In this document: piece after piece, positions 47,147 through 58,944 of the stretch
Position numbering within the stretch: position 1 is the first letter of the stretch
Layout of the letters: the number at the start of each line of letters is the position of its first letter
NCBI GenBank assembly: GCA_017562135.1
Contig: QEYB01000266.1
Span: 186,001-250,000 of the forward strand
Length of the DNA stretch: 64,000 nt
Source of the DNA: Dipylidium caninum
Lineage: Eukaryota; Platyhelminthes; Cestoda; Cyclophyllidea; Dipylidiidae
Direction of reading: 5' to 3'
Position numbers and translations under genes: made by a program
Notes under the pieces: generated by a model
Databases searched by the model: none
Seen by the model: only the letters and a program-made list of their open reading frames with translations
What the model was told of the DNA's origin: nothing

Positions 47147-49466
47147 TTTCGGGAAAGTACCCTCTTCTGGATTTGAGGAAGTATTCTGTGCCACCCCAGG
47201 CCGTCTGTCCGTTCATGCTTAATGACATTGATTTTAGGGACACGTTTGAACGACCCGGGCGCATCGTTTCAATGGCAGGCCAGTTAAGCGGCCTCCGTCT
47301 CCCCTTTTTGCCCTGAGGAGGAATTCCCTCCCACCATCTTCGAAAGGCAGCGGGTACCTAGGCTAGTAATTTCCCTTTCTAAAGAACAATTTTAAAACAG
47401 AGTGGTGCTATAAGCCGGTATCAGAGCCGTCTCAGCGGAACCTCACATAAGTGCGGATTGCTCCACTGCCAAGGGGATGTACTCATTCCTGTGAATTTAG
47501 TGGGACATCCACCTTACGGACGATTAGGTTCCGTCATTCACTTTTCGTTTTCGTTACTAATAACATACAGCTAGCAATAAGGTCATCCGCGAGAAAGAAT
47601 CTCGTTTGTTTACGCTTTCAGAAATCATTTTAAAATATATGGCAGATTATCTCTAAAACGACTTAAAGGAGTCCCCAGCGTAGATGTAATTGCAATATGT
47701 GAGTGTTTATCCTGCTGCGAGGAGATTATTTAATCACGTCTACCGTCCCTTACCTCAATAGGACCCGGAAACTAATTTCTCATCTGCTTAAATCTCCTCA
47801 GCGGTACCCGTAGGCCTCCCTCTGTCCGGATCCGACTTAATTACTTTATTCTGCGGGTTTGACCTCGACTGCGTCCTCGTCAGTCTCGCCACACCCACGG
47901 CCGTCTACGCAGGCCTCTCAGCGCTCCTCTTTTGTGAAAATATTAGTTCATTTCCTTGATAAGCCAACCTCTTATAAGCTAATAAGCGACTCGGGGCGCT
48001 GTGTAAGGGTTTGTGGAAAATTCATAGTTTCAGTGGAATAATTTTGGGTCACTTCCGAAACGCTCCTCGCTTTTAGTGTGTCGATTAGAAGGGAGAAAAA
48101 TTGTCTACTGTGGTTGGAGGCTTCCATGATAACGAGGACAAGCCGTGGGACATATAAATATCAAAACCGCGAAGGTAAAGTCAGGGTCAGACAAAACAAT
48201 AGGTAAATTCATCTAACCATCATTTTCTATAAACTGGAGAGTTGCCCAAAGGAAATCAGCGATGACATAGAATAAGTGAAGCTACCTCTAAGTGGCCTCA
48301 TTTCTCATCTAAATCTTCTTGTAGAGTGGATGTTCTACGCTCCTTGAGACACGACCTTAGATAAACTTGCTCGTCGGTGTTTTTTTGTTTTATGGCAATT
48401 TTTGGATTAGGTAGAAAAAAGAGTAAATGAAAATCTAGATATCAGAATATATTCACGAAGTAGTTTATCCTTTGTGAAATAAGTTCCGTTTGGCCAAAAG
48501 GTTAATATTGAAACCAATAATTTGGCTCATTCATAGCGTAATAGTACGTGCCGAGGAGGTGATTTTAGAAATATAACATATTTTTTGGGTAGCGCTGTCT
48601 CCAGTTTCGTTAAATCCTTTCTTGTCCAGGGTCTATGCTAATCCCCTTTAAACCTTTCGTACGCGTTAACAAGCAAGGAAGCAAAAAATCCAGCGCTTTG
48701 TCTGCTTATCTATGACGAGATGTGTCAGTGGAACGGTTATCCATCATCATGATTTAACAGAGGTCCCGTGTGCCGAAAAGTTTCACGTGCCGAACTGGCG
48801 ATTCGTTACTTGTTCTGCAGCCCAGCAAGAAATTTCGGTGCCTTTGAACCTTATAAAATTTCTTTGCCTCGATATGCGTATGGTGTTAGGAGTGTGGGGA
48901 GGGGAGCTGATTCACAAAAATATCTGTTACCTTAGTGAGGGGTGGGAAACAGCAAAATTTTCCTTGCGGCAACAGCGCTCATGCTTCAAGTGTTAAAATT
49001 TCTTTAGTGTTCACTTTACTCCGTTACTTTTATTTGGCATGATTTTGTCGCATTTACACTCAGAAATAATATAATTGCAAAGCCCCAATGACCCCTGCTT
49101 TCAGTGTAGAAAAATTAATTCTTAAGATACTTTAAACGTCACATCATCCCTTTGTCGTAGTCAACAAATGACATAATTATTGGCATATTTTTATGGACGA
49201 CCTAATAGCTTGTAACAGTTGACTAATCAGAGCAATAGCCAATCGACGTTCGGTGTCGTTCGCCTGGGGCTTTCTGCGCCGCGTGGTCGCGTGCCGTTAA
49301 CCAATTCTGGTAATTACTTCGAGTCAAATTTATATTCCTGTGACGAACTTCCATACTTGTTATATTATCTGTTTCTAGTTGTATTGATATAGGATCTATC
49401 AGGCTCGATTATATTTACTAAGTTTAACCATGACATATTTTGGCCGATTTTTTTCAGCAGAAGTCG
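47147..49466. other. Intergenic, nothing recognised
   Basis: AT-rich sequence between the divergent 431-residue gene and PTRHD1. No frame is worth keeping. Confidence 0.4.
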
Positions 49467-49826
49467 ATGGCATCATCTCTAGTTCAGTATATAGTGGTGC
49501 GCTCAGACCTCAAAAGCTCCCTGGCCTGGCCCCTTGGAGCTATAATCGCGCAGGCTTGCCACGCCTCAACAGCTGCCCTTCACAAATTCGCGGAACATGA
49601 AGAGACTCAAACGTATCTGGCAAATCTTGAAAATATGCACAAGGTGGTGCTGGGCGTCAGCGATGAGGCCAAGTTAGCCCATCTTTCACAGCATCTCGAG
49701 GACAAGCAAATTGACTTTTTTCTGTGGCGTGAACAGCCAGAGAATATCCTCACTGCTCTTGCCCTCCGCCCTTATCCCAAAAAGGTCGTACGAGATCTCC
49801 TCACTGATTATCCTCTTCTTAATTAA
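49467..49826 (+). CDS. PTRHD1: Peptidyl-tRNA hydrolase domain protein PTRHD1
   Basis: Intronless 119-residue member of the Pth2-type fold, the metazoan PTRHD1 (C2orf79) branch. The match covers the whole length: VQYIVVRSDLKSSLAWPLGA, IAQACHASTAALHKF, MHKVVLGVSDEAKL, FFLWREQPENILTALALRPY. The Gln-Ala-Cys-His segment corresponds to the conserved AQACHA of the family. Whether PTRHD1 proteins are active hydrolases is uncertain. ATG 49467 lies nine bases after a strong 3' splice acceptor (GATTTTTTTCAG), so there is either a 5' UTR intron or a trans-splice site. The gene is convergent with the ankyrin gene to its right. Confidence 0.92.
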   Translation: MASSLVQYIVVRSDLKSSLAWPLGAIIAQACHASTAALHKFAEHEETQTYLANLENMHKVVLGVSDEAKLAHLSQHLEDKQIDFFLWREQPENILTALALRPYPKKVVRDLLTDYPLLN

Positions 49827-50184
49827 CTATGCTTGTGCACGCCGGTATTCATATCTGACAAGCTGTATATTTTCCTATTTGTTAGTAACTACACTTTTCA
49901 TTCGACTTATGGTCACCCACGTCTAATGAAAAGTTTATTTGGTAGTTCAGTAAACTTGATACTTCAATGATATCTACACTGTATAGACGAACCCAAATCG
50001 GATGATTGTTTCATTTACATGTTACATCATAATGCCATTCAAACAAGCAAATTTCACGCGGAAGATCTCATACATTTCGCGAATCTCTCCTTAATCCTCT
50101 AATTCCTTACTCAAATCATAACAGTAGCAGATACTTATAAATCCGCATGTGTATGACGTCGGCAAGGACATTTTACTAATTTCT

Positions 50185-50394
50185 TTAGTGTTCATTCGTC
50201 TTCGTTTTTGTTCCGTACGTGACCCGACTACCTAGTTTCACGTCGCTTATCATTGGAGACAGGGTTGAACATACTGCGTCTTTATTTAGGAATGAAGTAT
50301 CAAGGTATATCAATATATCGTTGTGAAAGGGTGTATCACTTAAGTGTGTAGCCTTCATTGTTGCCTCTTCCAGTTTGAGTGCAAGTACTTCCAA
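50185..50394 (-). CDS. Coding-like frame, possible 3' exon of the ankyrin gene
   Basis: A 69-codon minus-strand frame with protein-like composition (VLALKLEEATMKATHLSD, ILIYLDTSFLNKD, ISDVKLGSRVTYGTKTKTN) ending in TAA. It lies 230 bases downstream of the ankyrin frame, whose end carries a donor-like CAG/GTTGGG. The phases of the obvious acceptors do not join cleanly, so the link is only a possibility. Confidence 0.3.
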   Translation of the reverse strand: MEVLALKLEEATMKATHLSDTPFHNDILIYLDTSFLNKDAVCSTLSPMISDVKLGSRVTYGTKTKTNEH

Positions 50395-50625
50395 TTATGG
50401 GTAATTTTTCAAGTATAAATCGGAGCTTCCATCAGATCTGCTTTTTCAAAAGTTTCTAAGAACTTACATTGTCCCATAGAGTCGCTTCTACTGCAAACCA
50501 CTACGCGTAGCCACTGATTTTGTGGTATATAAATAGCACATCTTTGAAAAAAAGGGTATGAGGTACAGTGAGTCTTCAAGAAGTGTGTGCGGAGTGATTT
50601 ATGCGCGCAGAGGGGTTTGGCTTTC

Positions 50626-53571
50626 TTATTTCCCAACCTGTTGAGTGGTTCGAGTCCTAGCCAATTTCTGTCTCTCAATCAGCAATGTATCGTACTGGTC
50701 CAGCACTTGAGCCGCCAGTTTTACGAAGTCCTTTTCTGCCAGAGACAATTGGACGCGTGCTTCCATGGCTGACCGCACACGTTCTGTTGCCATATTTCCG
50801 AATGCGTCCTTCTTTAACATTCGCTTCCCTGCTTTCGCCTTAACCGCGGCGTCCAGCGTCTGAGCGCAGTAGAGCGGCGAGACCTCACCCATTAGCAGCA
50901 TGGAGGCCATGGTTCTGGGCCATCTGGCCACCGGCATCAAGTAGGGGGTTATTGCGGGCTGTGGCAACTTTTGCCTTCCCTCTTGTTCACTAGTGTTGCG
51001 CTGGAAATCGCACGATTGAGGTCGTCGTCGATGTCTTGTCAAGTCGCTGTTACGTTCACAGTTGCGGTTTGGTCGAGATCGTTTGTTGGGCAAGGTCATG
51101 TCGAAAGAGGTCTGTGTCCACGCTGGCAGATGCTGGGCTCTCAGAGGACCCGACCTTTCGGAGGCGCTAATGCATGCAGACGTCTTTGTCATGTCCTCTG
51201 GGTGGTGATCCGAACGCCCGTGCGATTGCGATACTGGTGGGTTTAAACATTCGGTGCTGTTGCGAGGTGTCAGTGTTGTCGATGTCATTTCAGTGGGAGT
51301 TGCCGTGCTCATTGGAAGAGGTGTTGAGTGAGATAATGATGCCGATTTTTCCTTCTTAAAGGCGGATGCTTTTTTAGATGTGTGTGTGGATTGACTCTTA
51401 CTCGATTTTGATTTCGACGAGGCCCTTCGATGATTTGTACTTTCCGTCATGGAAGTGATGGAAGCAGTTCCTGCGTGCCGTGGTGGAGACTGTCTTCTCG
51501 AGGTAGACTCTAAAATGGAGGACGCATCATCGTTGGGTGGGTGGTTCTTTGAGCACATTTCTCCATGTATTCTGCCCTTTTTGGATTGGCCAACTCGTCT
51601 CGGGGTAGAATAGCTTCCACTTGTAATTTCCTCCACTGACTCCATCGGCATCTTGTTGCTGGTTGTTGACTTATAGCGGGAAGTGTGTGACCCATGAGAG
51701 TGCGATGTACTCGAAGGAGTTCTACTTGATTTACTGCGGAAAGAAGAGTTCTTCGAAGGGGCTATTTTAGATTTGGATGCAACTGCAGAACTCCCAGATT
51801 CTCCAGCACTTTGCATTCGCAACTCATCTGGTGCCTCGGCCAATTCCACGTGGCTCCGCGTCGCGTCAGTTTGGTCTACGCCATGACGCGTCTCACACGA
51901 GCTTTCATGACTCTTCGTGCTATTCATGCTGCAGCTTTTCTTGTTGGCTTCCTCGTCCTCTGAAGGGATGGTGTCAACATTTTCGGATGCAATCGAGCCA
52001 ACTTCTTCATTCGCGCAAAGGGATCCGTCGAAGGACAGGGAGGAGATCTCTGAGATGTTGTGAGATTCCTCATTTGCCGAACTCGCCTCCTTCAGTTGAG
52101 ACTCTTTGGACATGTTGGCAACACGCCGTGTTTTCGCACTCCCATTGAAGACGCGCTCTAGCTCAAGAGCCGGCCGATAATTCGGTGTGTTGCGCAAGCA
52201 CTTCCTCACCATGGACAGCGGCGAGGACTCATTCTCCTCGTCGCTTCCCACCTCAGCTCCCGCCTCAACAAGTAACTGGCAAATCTCCACAGCACTGCTC
52301 GGAGTCGGTGTTCGGTCCTTCGTGCGTAGCGCCTGATGCGTTGCAATCTGCAGCGCTGTTTGGTTGGAGGCATTTCGCAGATTTATCAAATTGCTATTAA
52401 CCGTGCGAATTTGCAGGAGTCTCGCGACGCAATCCCTGTTAGAGGTGGAACACGCTTCGTGGAGCGCTGTGTCGCCAACAACATTCACCTTTTCCGGGTC
52501 CGCATCGTAATCCAGCAAGAGGTCAACCATTCTGGCCACATTGTTGGCCGGAGTCTTACTGGTGCAGTGGAAGAGGCTCCTCCCACGACTATCCGTCGCT
52601 CTGGCGTCCGCTCCTGCGGCAAGAAGTTTCTCAGTCACGCTGATATGTCCCATTGTGATGGAGTAGAATAGTGGAGTACAACCGTCGCCGTCTTGAGCGT
52701 CGAGAATCGCTCCTCGATCTTCTTTTATTAAGTGAGCGTCGTCAATATGTTGTATGATTGTCTGGACAGTAAAGACGTGGCCTCGAGAGGCAGCGCAGTG
52801 TAGCGCCGTCAGCCCACTCTTCTCCGCCCTGCATGGGTCCGCTCCGAGCTCCAGCAGGATGCTCGCGGCGAGGGAGGCTCCGATTGTGGCCGCCCAGATG
52901 AGCGGCGTGCGCCCGTGTCCGTCGGCACAGTTGATGTCAGTGTCGGAGAGCTCGACAATTGACTTGATCATGGAGGCGGAAATGCCCTCAGGGAGCTGGA
53001 CTGCGTAGTGCAGCGCTGTGGCAGACTGCGCATCCTGAATGCCCACATCCATGGTGAAGTGATGCGTGTCGCCTTTGTCGTCCTCAAAGGAGCCGGAGAG
53101 CAAGAAGTCGAGCATCTCGAGGTTGGCGTATATCACGGCCAGGTGGAGCGCTGACCGACCAGAGACCATGGTGTTGCCCTCTTCCCGATTATCCTCCGCA
53201 GTGACGGCGGGACTGACAAGGGAGTTTACGTCCACGCCATGGGAAAGAAGAAGTTTGGCAAACGGTATGTTACCGTGAATGACCGCGTGATGGAATGGCA
53301 GGAAACCGTCCTTGTCCGGTTGATTTTGCAACTTGAATTCGGACTCGAGAAGGAGGGCTGCGCAGGCCAGGCGGCCCCCGGGTTTGGCCTGTCCCGAGGG
53401 CCCTTCATCGGGCTCTGCGCAGTAGTGCAGAGCGTTTCGACCCTTTCGGTCTTTCACCTCGTCCAAGTCGCAGTTGGAAGAGAGTAGTTTGCGCAAGAAG
53501 ACCAAGTCGCCGCGCTTGCAGATGTTCAGCACCGCGATGATGTGGCTGGCCTTCATCGTGACCGAGGTCAT
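50626..53571 (-). CDS. Large single-exon ankyrin-repeat protein
   Basis: 981 codons without an intron, unlike its multi-exon neighbours. The N-terminal half (about residues 8-470) holds roughly nine ankyrin repeats, with recognisable units GRNALHYCAE, DGFLPFHHAVIHGNIPFAK, GRSALHLAVIYANLEMLDF, GRTPLIWAATIGASLAASI, GLTALHCAASRGHVFTVQ, GCTPLFYSITMGHISVTEK and GDTALHEACSTSNRDCVARL. The central region is Ser/Thr/Lys-rich and looks disordered (SSFRSKSSRTPSSTSHSHGS). The C-terminal 100 residues are again structured, with a likely helix (VQLSLAEKDFVKLAAQVLDQ). The repeat arrangement resembles inversin or diversin scaffolds, but I see no IQ motif and make no orthology claim. ATG 53571 or 53556 (MKASHI) could start it. 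The end may be the TAA at 50626 or a donor just before it. Confidence 0.85.
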   Translation of the reverse strand: MTSVTMKASHIIAVLNICKRGDLVFLRKLLSSNCDLDEVKDRKGRNALHYCAEPDEGPSGQAKPGGRLACAALLLESEFKLQNQPDKDGFLPFHHAVIHGNIPFAKLLLSHGVDVNSLVSPAVTAEDNREEGNTMVSGRSALHLAVIYANLEMLDFLLSGSFEDDKGDTHHFTMDVGIQDAQSATALHYAVQLPEGISASMIKSIVELSDTDINCADGHGRTPLIWAATIGASLAASILLELGADPCRAEKSGLTALHCAASRGHVFTVQTIIQHIDDAHLIKEDRGAILDAQDGDGCTPLFYSITMGHISVTEKLLAAGADARATDSRGRSLFHCTSKTPANNVARMVDLLLDYDADPEKVNVVGDTALHEACSTSNRDCVARLLQIRTVNSNLINLRNASNQTALQIATHQALRTKDRTPTPSSAVEICQLLVEAGAEVGSDEENESSPLSMVRKCLRNTPNYRPALELERVFNGSAKTRRVANMSKESQLKEASSANEESHNISEISSLSFDGSLCANEEVGSIASENVDTIPSEDEEANKKSCSMNSTKSHESSCETRHGVDQTDATRSHVELAEAPDELRMQSAGESGSSAVASKSKIAPSKNSSFRSKSSRTPSSTSHSHGSHTSRYKSTTSNKMPMESVEEITSGSYSTPRRVGQSKKGRIHGEMCSKNHPPNDDASSILESTSRRQSPPRHAGTASITSMTESTNHRRASSKSKSSKSQSTHTSKKASAFKKEKSASLSHSTPLPMSTATPTEMTSTTLTPRNSTECLNPPVSQSHGRSDHHPEDMTKTSACISASERSGPLRAQHLPAWTQTSFDMTLPNKRSRPNRNCERNSDLTRHRRRPQSCDFQRNTSEQEGRQKLPQPAITPYLMPVARWPRTMASMLLMGEVSPLYCAQTLDAAVKAKAGKRMLKKDAFGNMATERVRSAMEARVQLSLAEKDFVKLAAQVLDQYDTLLIERQKLARTRTTQQVGK

Positions 53572-55596
53572 CCTGACGGATGAGCAGCGCCGCGACCAAC
53601 CTCTTTTACCTCTGGTCCATCAGCTTGTGTCGACATGACAACAGGCTACGCCGAGTGATTGGCCGATTCGGGGTACAACACACTGAGTTGCCATGGCATG
53701 AAATAACGCGATTGTGAGTGCTAACCAGTGGGGCCATCGCGGCAATAAGGCCTCTTCGATGCACTTTCAGTCAAAAAATCGCCAAAAAAATTGAATCCAC
53801 CTGCCGCTGGCGCAGCCTCTACCCTAAATGTGCGGCGGGTGACGGAGAAGTGTTCCACAGCCCGAGCTCTCAAACCGCAGGCAAAGTTGGATTGGGTAAA
53901 GCTAGGCGACACGATTCTGTTCTACTCCTGTAGCAGGAGGCGAATGTAATTACTGCTGATGTTAAAATACCGACACCTACAATGTGTGACGAGTGGTGAA
54001 ACATGACACGGGACAGGCCATTGCCCTTCCTCCTCTACGCGGTCTCCTTTTTCCTCTTAAATGGTGAAAACTCGCCTCCACGTTGTTGATATTATTTTCC
54101 CAACAGGTATTTTTATCAAGAGTGCCCCTATGGCCATGGCCCCCAGGCAGTGTGTAGGGCCTTCTTCTCGTGCGCAGCGCGTCCAAGAGTTAGGGGGACA
54201 GGATTCCTGCTTGGGGCACGGGGCGGGCAGTTCGTTGAACGTATGCGCTGATAATGGGAGTTCCGCGACGACGAAAAAGGCAGGCCACTTCAGATGGTGA
54301 AAGTGACACATAGCGGCGACCCAGAAAAATGCCCGTTTGGGTCGCCTCCTCACTGGTCTGCCGTCCGCAATCTCGAATCAGTTAAGACTATCCCTCATTT
54401 GAACGCCACCACAGCGGGCGCACTCCTCCACGCGTTGAATGCAGAAGCGAAATGTTTGGGAGGAGGGGTGGAGGCGAGAGGACGGAGAGGTATTGCAATG
54501 CATGCAGTTCATTAAACTAGGATGTGCGAAAGGGGAGAGGGAAAGTGTGGCGTAAAAAAAAACAATCGGGTGGAATTCCTACCGCCATCAACGCTGTTTT
54601 CTTCGCCAGTCAGCACGAGCCCCAATGTCCCTTTGCTGTTCCCAGCGTTTCACCCGACTCAGGCTCCTGACGCAACACATTTAAAGGTGCAGGATGAGGA
54701 GCTTCAGCGTCGGCCGGCCACAGTAGCACATCAGATTAGCTTGCCTTCTCCGTGTCCGAGCATCAACTGCATTATCTAACCGATTAGCCCAAGTGGGGGA
54801 AAAGCAGCCCCTCTAGGCCAGGCCGGACAGAAATTTGGGATGCGGGGCCACCAACATATTGCTTGCACGGCTTTAGGCGAGGAAGTTTCAAGGTGAACGG
54901 CTTCTCTCAACTCTCGAGGAGTAAATTGCCAGAAGGCTGCTGAAGTGATGGGCTGCTTGGCAGCAGAGTGCCCGCTGTCTGGGGAAGCACCAGGCACTTG
55001 GAAGCTGACGGCTCTCGCGACCGGTGCCACAGTATATCGTTAATGTTTGCAACTCACTTCGTCTAAAATCGGTTCACGCGAATTGCGCTAACCAAATCTA
55101 AATTAAACGTCCCACTTATTTGCACTACAGGCAGTCAAACTCCAAACCACTCACTGCGGACAAGCCTGAGTGGACGCACGACCGTCAGAAATATTTCCCT
55201 CCTGATGGGATGGCGGAGTGCACGTTGATTTGGTGGAAGAAGTGCCCTATCCGCGTTGATCATCACCAGAGCATTGGTGGCAAAGGCAGTTGAACCAGAG
55301 CTCACTCTAGACTGTTAATATACAGACGGGATCCACGGGACGCAAAGCTTAGGCAACATCTTTCCTCAACCACTGCTGCCGAAACTTTTTGGTGGCTCAG
55401 AATACTCCTGCAGTAGGTTGCCTTTTGCCCACAGTTCGCAGCGCTCCTTACAGCATGGTGAGAGATCGTTAAACTCCTTCCGCCAACCAGTGAGTCGTCA
55501 GTAGGCACACAACACCCCACCAATGCCGTTTCGCCTTAAATTCGCCCTCTTCCTCCTTTTGTTGCCAAAACCATTTCATACTATCCGCAGTTCGGT
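53572..55596. other. Spacer between divergent ankyrin and myosin light chain genes
   Basis: No convincing frame on either strand. It should hold both promoters. Confidence 0.45.
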
Positions 55597-57682
55597 ATGG
55601 TAAGTTACCGAAAGTATTTCGGTCTTTATTCGCCACTTCTCCTACTTCCAGGCCAACCTCTCAAAAGCCGAGGTGGATGGTAAGTCGACTCTTATGATGT
55701 CGGTGGTGCTGTGTATGTGTGTGTGTGTGTGTTTGTGTGTTGGCCCTAGTAACACTCAAAGTTCCCTGCAGACGTGCGCGAGGTGTTCGAGGTGTTTGAT
55801 TTTTGGGACGGCCACGACGGGATGGTGGATGCAAGTCGAGTGCCTGATCTCCTCCGGTGCACCGGACTCAACCCCACCAACGCTTGCTGCCTCCGCAATG
55901 GCGCCTTGACGGTGGCAGGTGGGCGCTTCGCTGTCTGGTTGGATACCTCAGTTAGACAGTCACATTACTCCTCCACCAGTAGGTGCAATCGTCCTGCCCA
56001 CCCAGCTCTGTTCGCTCACCAGTGCTCCAGACCGCGATCATTTGACCGATAGTCCGGATGAGAATTTGAAGTTTGCTAAGGCGGCTGAAACAAAGCCCCT
56101 CAACTGACGGTCATGCCTTCATTCGAATTCCGAGAGTGCTTCCTTTGCCACGTGTAATCACGCTTTTTATTATCACTGCAAAGTAGTCGTCATGCCTCAA
56201 AAAAGTACCACTCACGGAAGCCTTTAGCCTTAGCCTGAAAATAAGTTTAAAATATAGAGTAGTCTTAACCGGAAACTCAACTAACTCCACGTGCAAAATA
56301 CTAGTCGATGATGACACCGGTGGAGGTGCATTCCAGACCGTGGGTTGACAAAGTCCATGAAGTTATCGAAGTTTTCTTTTCCCTCTCGAAACCTCGTTTT
56401 ACTGTTGCGTTCACCGGACGAGAGGAGATCTGCCCGTTGTCCCCTCAGGTATGCTGTCGCCCGTCGTCTTTGCGGTAGGATGGACGGAGGATGTGATGGT
56501 CTCTGACCGCAAACGCTGTCCCAGTTGACACTACTTACTTCATCTCAATTTGCATGGGGTTTTTCCCCCGTTCCTTTCACTCTTTATTTACGGGTAGCTT
56601 ACGTAAAACCCCTTAGGAGAGCGTGAAAAGCGCTATTCTCGCGGTCCAGTGTGGGACAACGACCGATAGCAGGTGCCTCTGAGGGGACAGACATTAGTAG
56701 CGGTGCGTTTATCTGGTGTTCACCGCCTTGAGGTTTGGAGTTCAGCACAATCACCAACACCGTGTTTCGCACTAGGACCGTCATACACAAGTGAACAGCG
56801 CTGAGTTGTAACAGCCCTTGTGGCGTCTAGGCCAAGCAGGTTGTAAGATGCGCATCTTCCGATGAGCACATCAGCGGCTTTAATCCAGTTCTCTTCTGCG
56901 TACTCGCAAATGTCCTAACAAATTATTAGCCCCAAGGGGGATCTACTTGTGCCACTGGGAAGTCCGTGACACGGTGTCTGAGAGAGCAGATATCTCGTCG
57001 AAAACACTTGCTTAGAAGGGTTCATGAATGAGGAATCGGCGTCCGACCTCCTTCAGCAGACACATCATGTTTTTCCCCTCTTTATGAGCCCGACCCGACA
57101 ACTGCTGCGAAACGGAGGCAGGTGACGGTAAGAAACATCCATAAATCGGCAGTGTTGACTAGTCAAGTAATGAGTCAAGAGGCTTAGTACGATTTTGCCT
57201 CTCAGCATGACAACACTGCCCGCAACTCTACCCTGTCCAGGTGAATGCCAATACACCTTCGAAGAGTTCCTCTCGGTGTACCAGGCGATCAAGTACGAGA
57301 GCACTTCGCCCGAGAGGGACTTGTTTGTGCAAGTCTTCAGGAGCTACGACCGCGAATCTCAGGGCGTCTTAACCGCCGCCCAGATCAGACATGTCATGGA
57401 GACTTACGGTGAGTGTGATTGTGACTTTTTGACTGTAAGCTGTCGTTGTACTCTACTTCAGTTGTTGTTTCGTGTTAAGGAGAACGACTGAGTGAAGATG
57501 AGACTGACAGGATTTTTGAACTAATGGGTTACCAACACGGGACAGTAAAATATGAAGGTAGGTGGTTTTTTCGTGGCAGCACTCACCGAAACACTCACTG
57601 TCTAATAATGTGATGCTTATCTTTTTCAGAATTTATTGACAGGATATTAGAAGAAACCTCAGATTCCGTGGTATCCGAATGA
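55597..57682 (+). CDS. Myosin essential (alkali) light chain
   Basis: EF-hand light chain that wraps the myosin lever arm in muscle or non-muscle actomyosin. Six exons: 55597-55599 (the ATG alone), 55652-55679, 55772-55918, 57241-57408, 57480-57557, 57630-57682; 477 bases, 158 residues, a normal length for the family, and all phases agree. Reading: ANLSKAEVDDVREVFEVFDF, the family signature GLNPTNA, FEEFLSVYQAIKYE, FRSYDRESQGVLTAAQIRHV, the glycine before ERLSEDETDRIF, and EFIDRILEETSD. The first EF loop (DFWDGHDGMVDA) and the third (YDRESQGVLTAAQ) lack the standard acidic positions, so Ca2+ binding is unlikely, as is usual for essential light chains. A 1.3-kb intron separates the two halves. 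The one-codon first exon recalls calmodulin-superfamily genes. Confidence 0.9.
55711..55740. repeat. (GT)n microsatellite in a light-chain intron
   Basis: Imperfect GT repeat inside the intron between the second and third light-chain exons. Confidence 0.9.
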
Positions 57683-58944
57683 CTCAATCGCGACTGCACT
57701 GGATTCCATTATTCCCCTCGATAACACATCTTCTGTTTACATTAACTAACTCATTTTTCAAGGCTACACACAAGTTTAACGAAGACATCGTATTACCATT
57801 AATAACAGTTTAGTTAAATTGGTGACAGAATGACTTCACGTATTCTTCGCTCAAATTTGGCTAACGTGCTCTGCAACATGTAAATATGTGAATCAAACGA
57901 TTTCTATTTATTTATTCAATCATATCCTCATATCTTAGATTAACCAAATCTATGTTAAAATGCCTCCAACCAGGCCCTGATCCCTTTTAGCTCCATAGAG
58001 TGGTCCATTTGAATGGTAGGAAAGTGACTGGCTAAACGGCGTATGAAAGATCTGCAATTTTAAGACAGGAACCGTAAACTGTACCATCCGACTGTTTGCA
58101 CTATGGAGCAGTGCGCAAAACGAAGCTTTCCGTAAAAATCATCGGAAAGAAAACGTCGTAGCGTATTGAATCGCCAATTAGCGCCTGGATTAGAAAAATC
58201 AACTGATGAACCAATATTGTTGCAAAGTAACAAGGCAAAGGACTGGAAAGTCCAGAGCCCGAGTTAGTATTAAGGCAAGTCGACGTTAAAAACTGTCTCG
58301 CCTAGATCACTTTGCATCATACTATTCCATGATTAATGACATTGAAAGTATGGCAAAATTCAATGATTTCTAGAAAAAATTAATGGGAAAACGCCAACTA
58401 TTTCATCATCTTAGCTTGCTTCCCAACATGCCTCCCGATTTCTCTATGCACACCACTCAGAGCCTCGCTTCAAGCAACGCTCTTCTGCGGTGGGTGGGGA
58501 AGAATTGAAGCAATAAAATTTCAGTAGAATATCACGTCAGCACGGTGTGGTACAGGGTTGAAAGAGAATGTCAACAACTTATTGGTTAATGGCTCCAAAA
58601 AACCTAATGCAATTCAGAACACCGATATCGGCTCTGAGTGAAAAACATTTCCTGGTTTCGAATGCAGCAGGAAACAAAAATCTATATAAGTTCCCAGTAT
58701 TTTTCACTAGAAAATCTTGTACGTTGCCCAATGTCCATGAATTATCCTGGAATGTTGAAGCATTATTCTGCTATAACGCGTAATCAGTATTATTTTAATT
58801 AACAAATATACCAACTGTGAATTGACTAAGCCGTTTAAACTGACCAATAACTGACAGACGAGTCACCCTGTTAATAGTGGCTATCCTGGTCCCTTACAAG
58901 ATTATTTTATCGTTACACCGCAACCTCGGTAGTAACACGTCGAA
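57683..58944. other. Spacer between light chain and Derlin genes
   Basis: AT-rich. It should contain the light-chain 3' UTR and the Derlin promoter; I see no clear AATAAA. A 71-codon plus frame at 58568-58783 has no motif. Confidence 0.4.

Noticed and set aside
50645..50660. GGTTCGAGTCC, resembling a tRNA B box
   Set aside because: No matching A box or stem pairing around it; on the minus strand it is the codons of RTRTTQQ near the end of the ankyrin frame.
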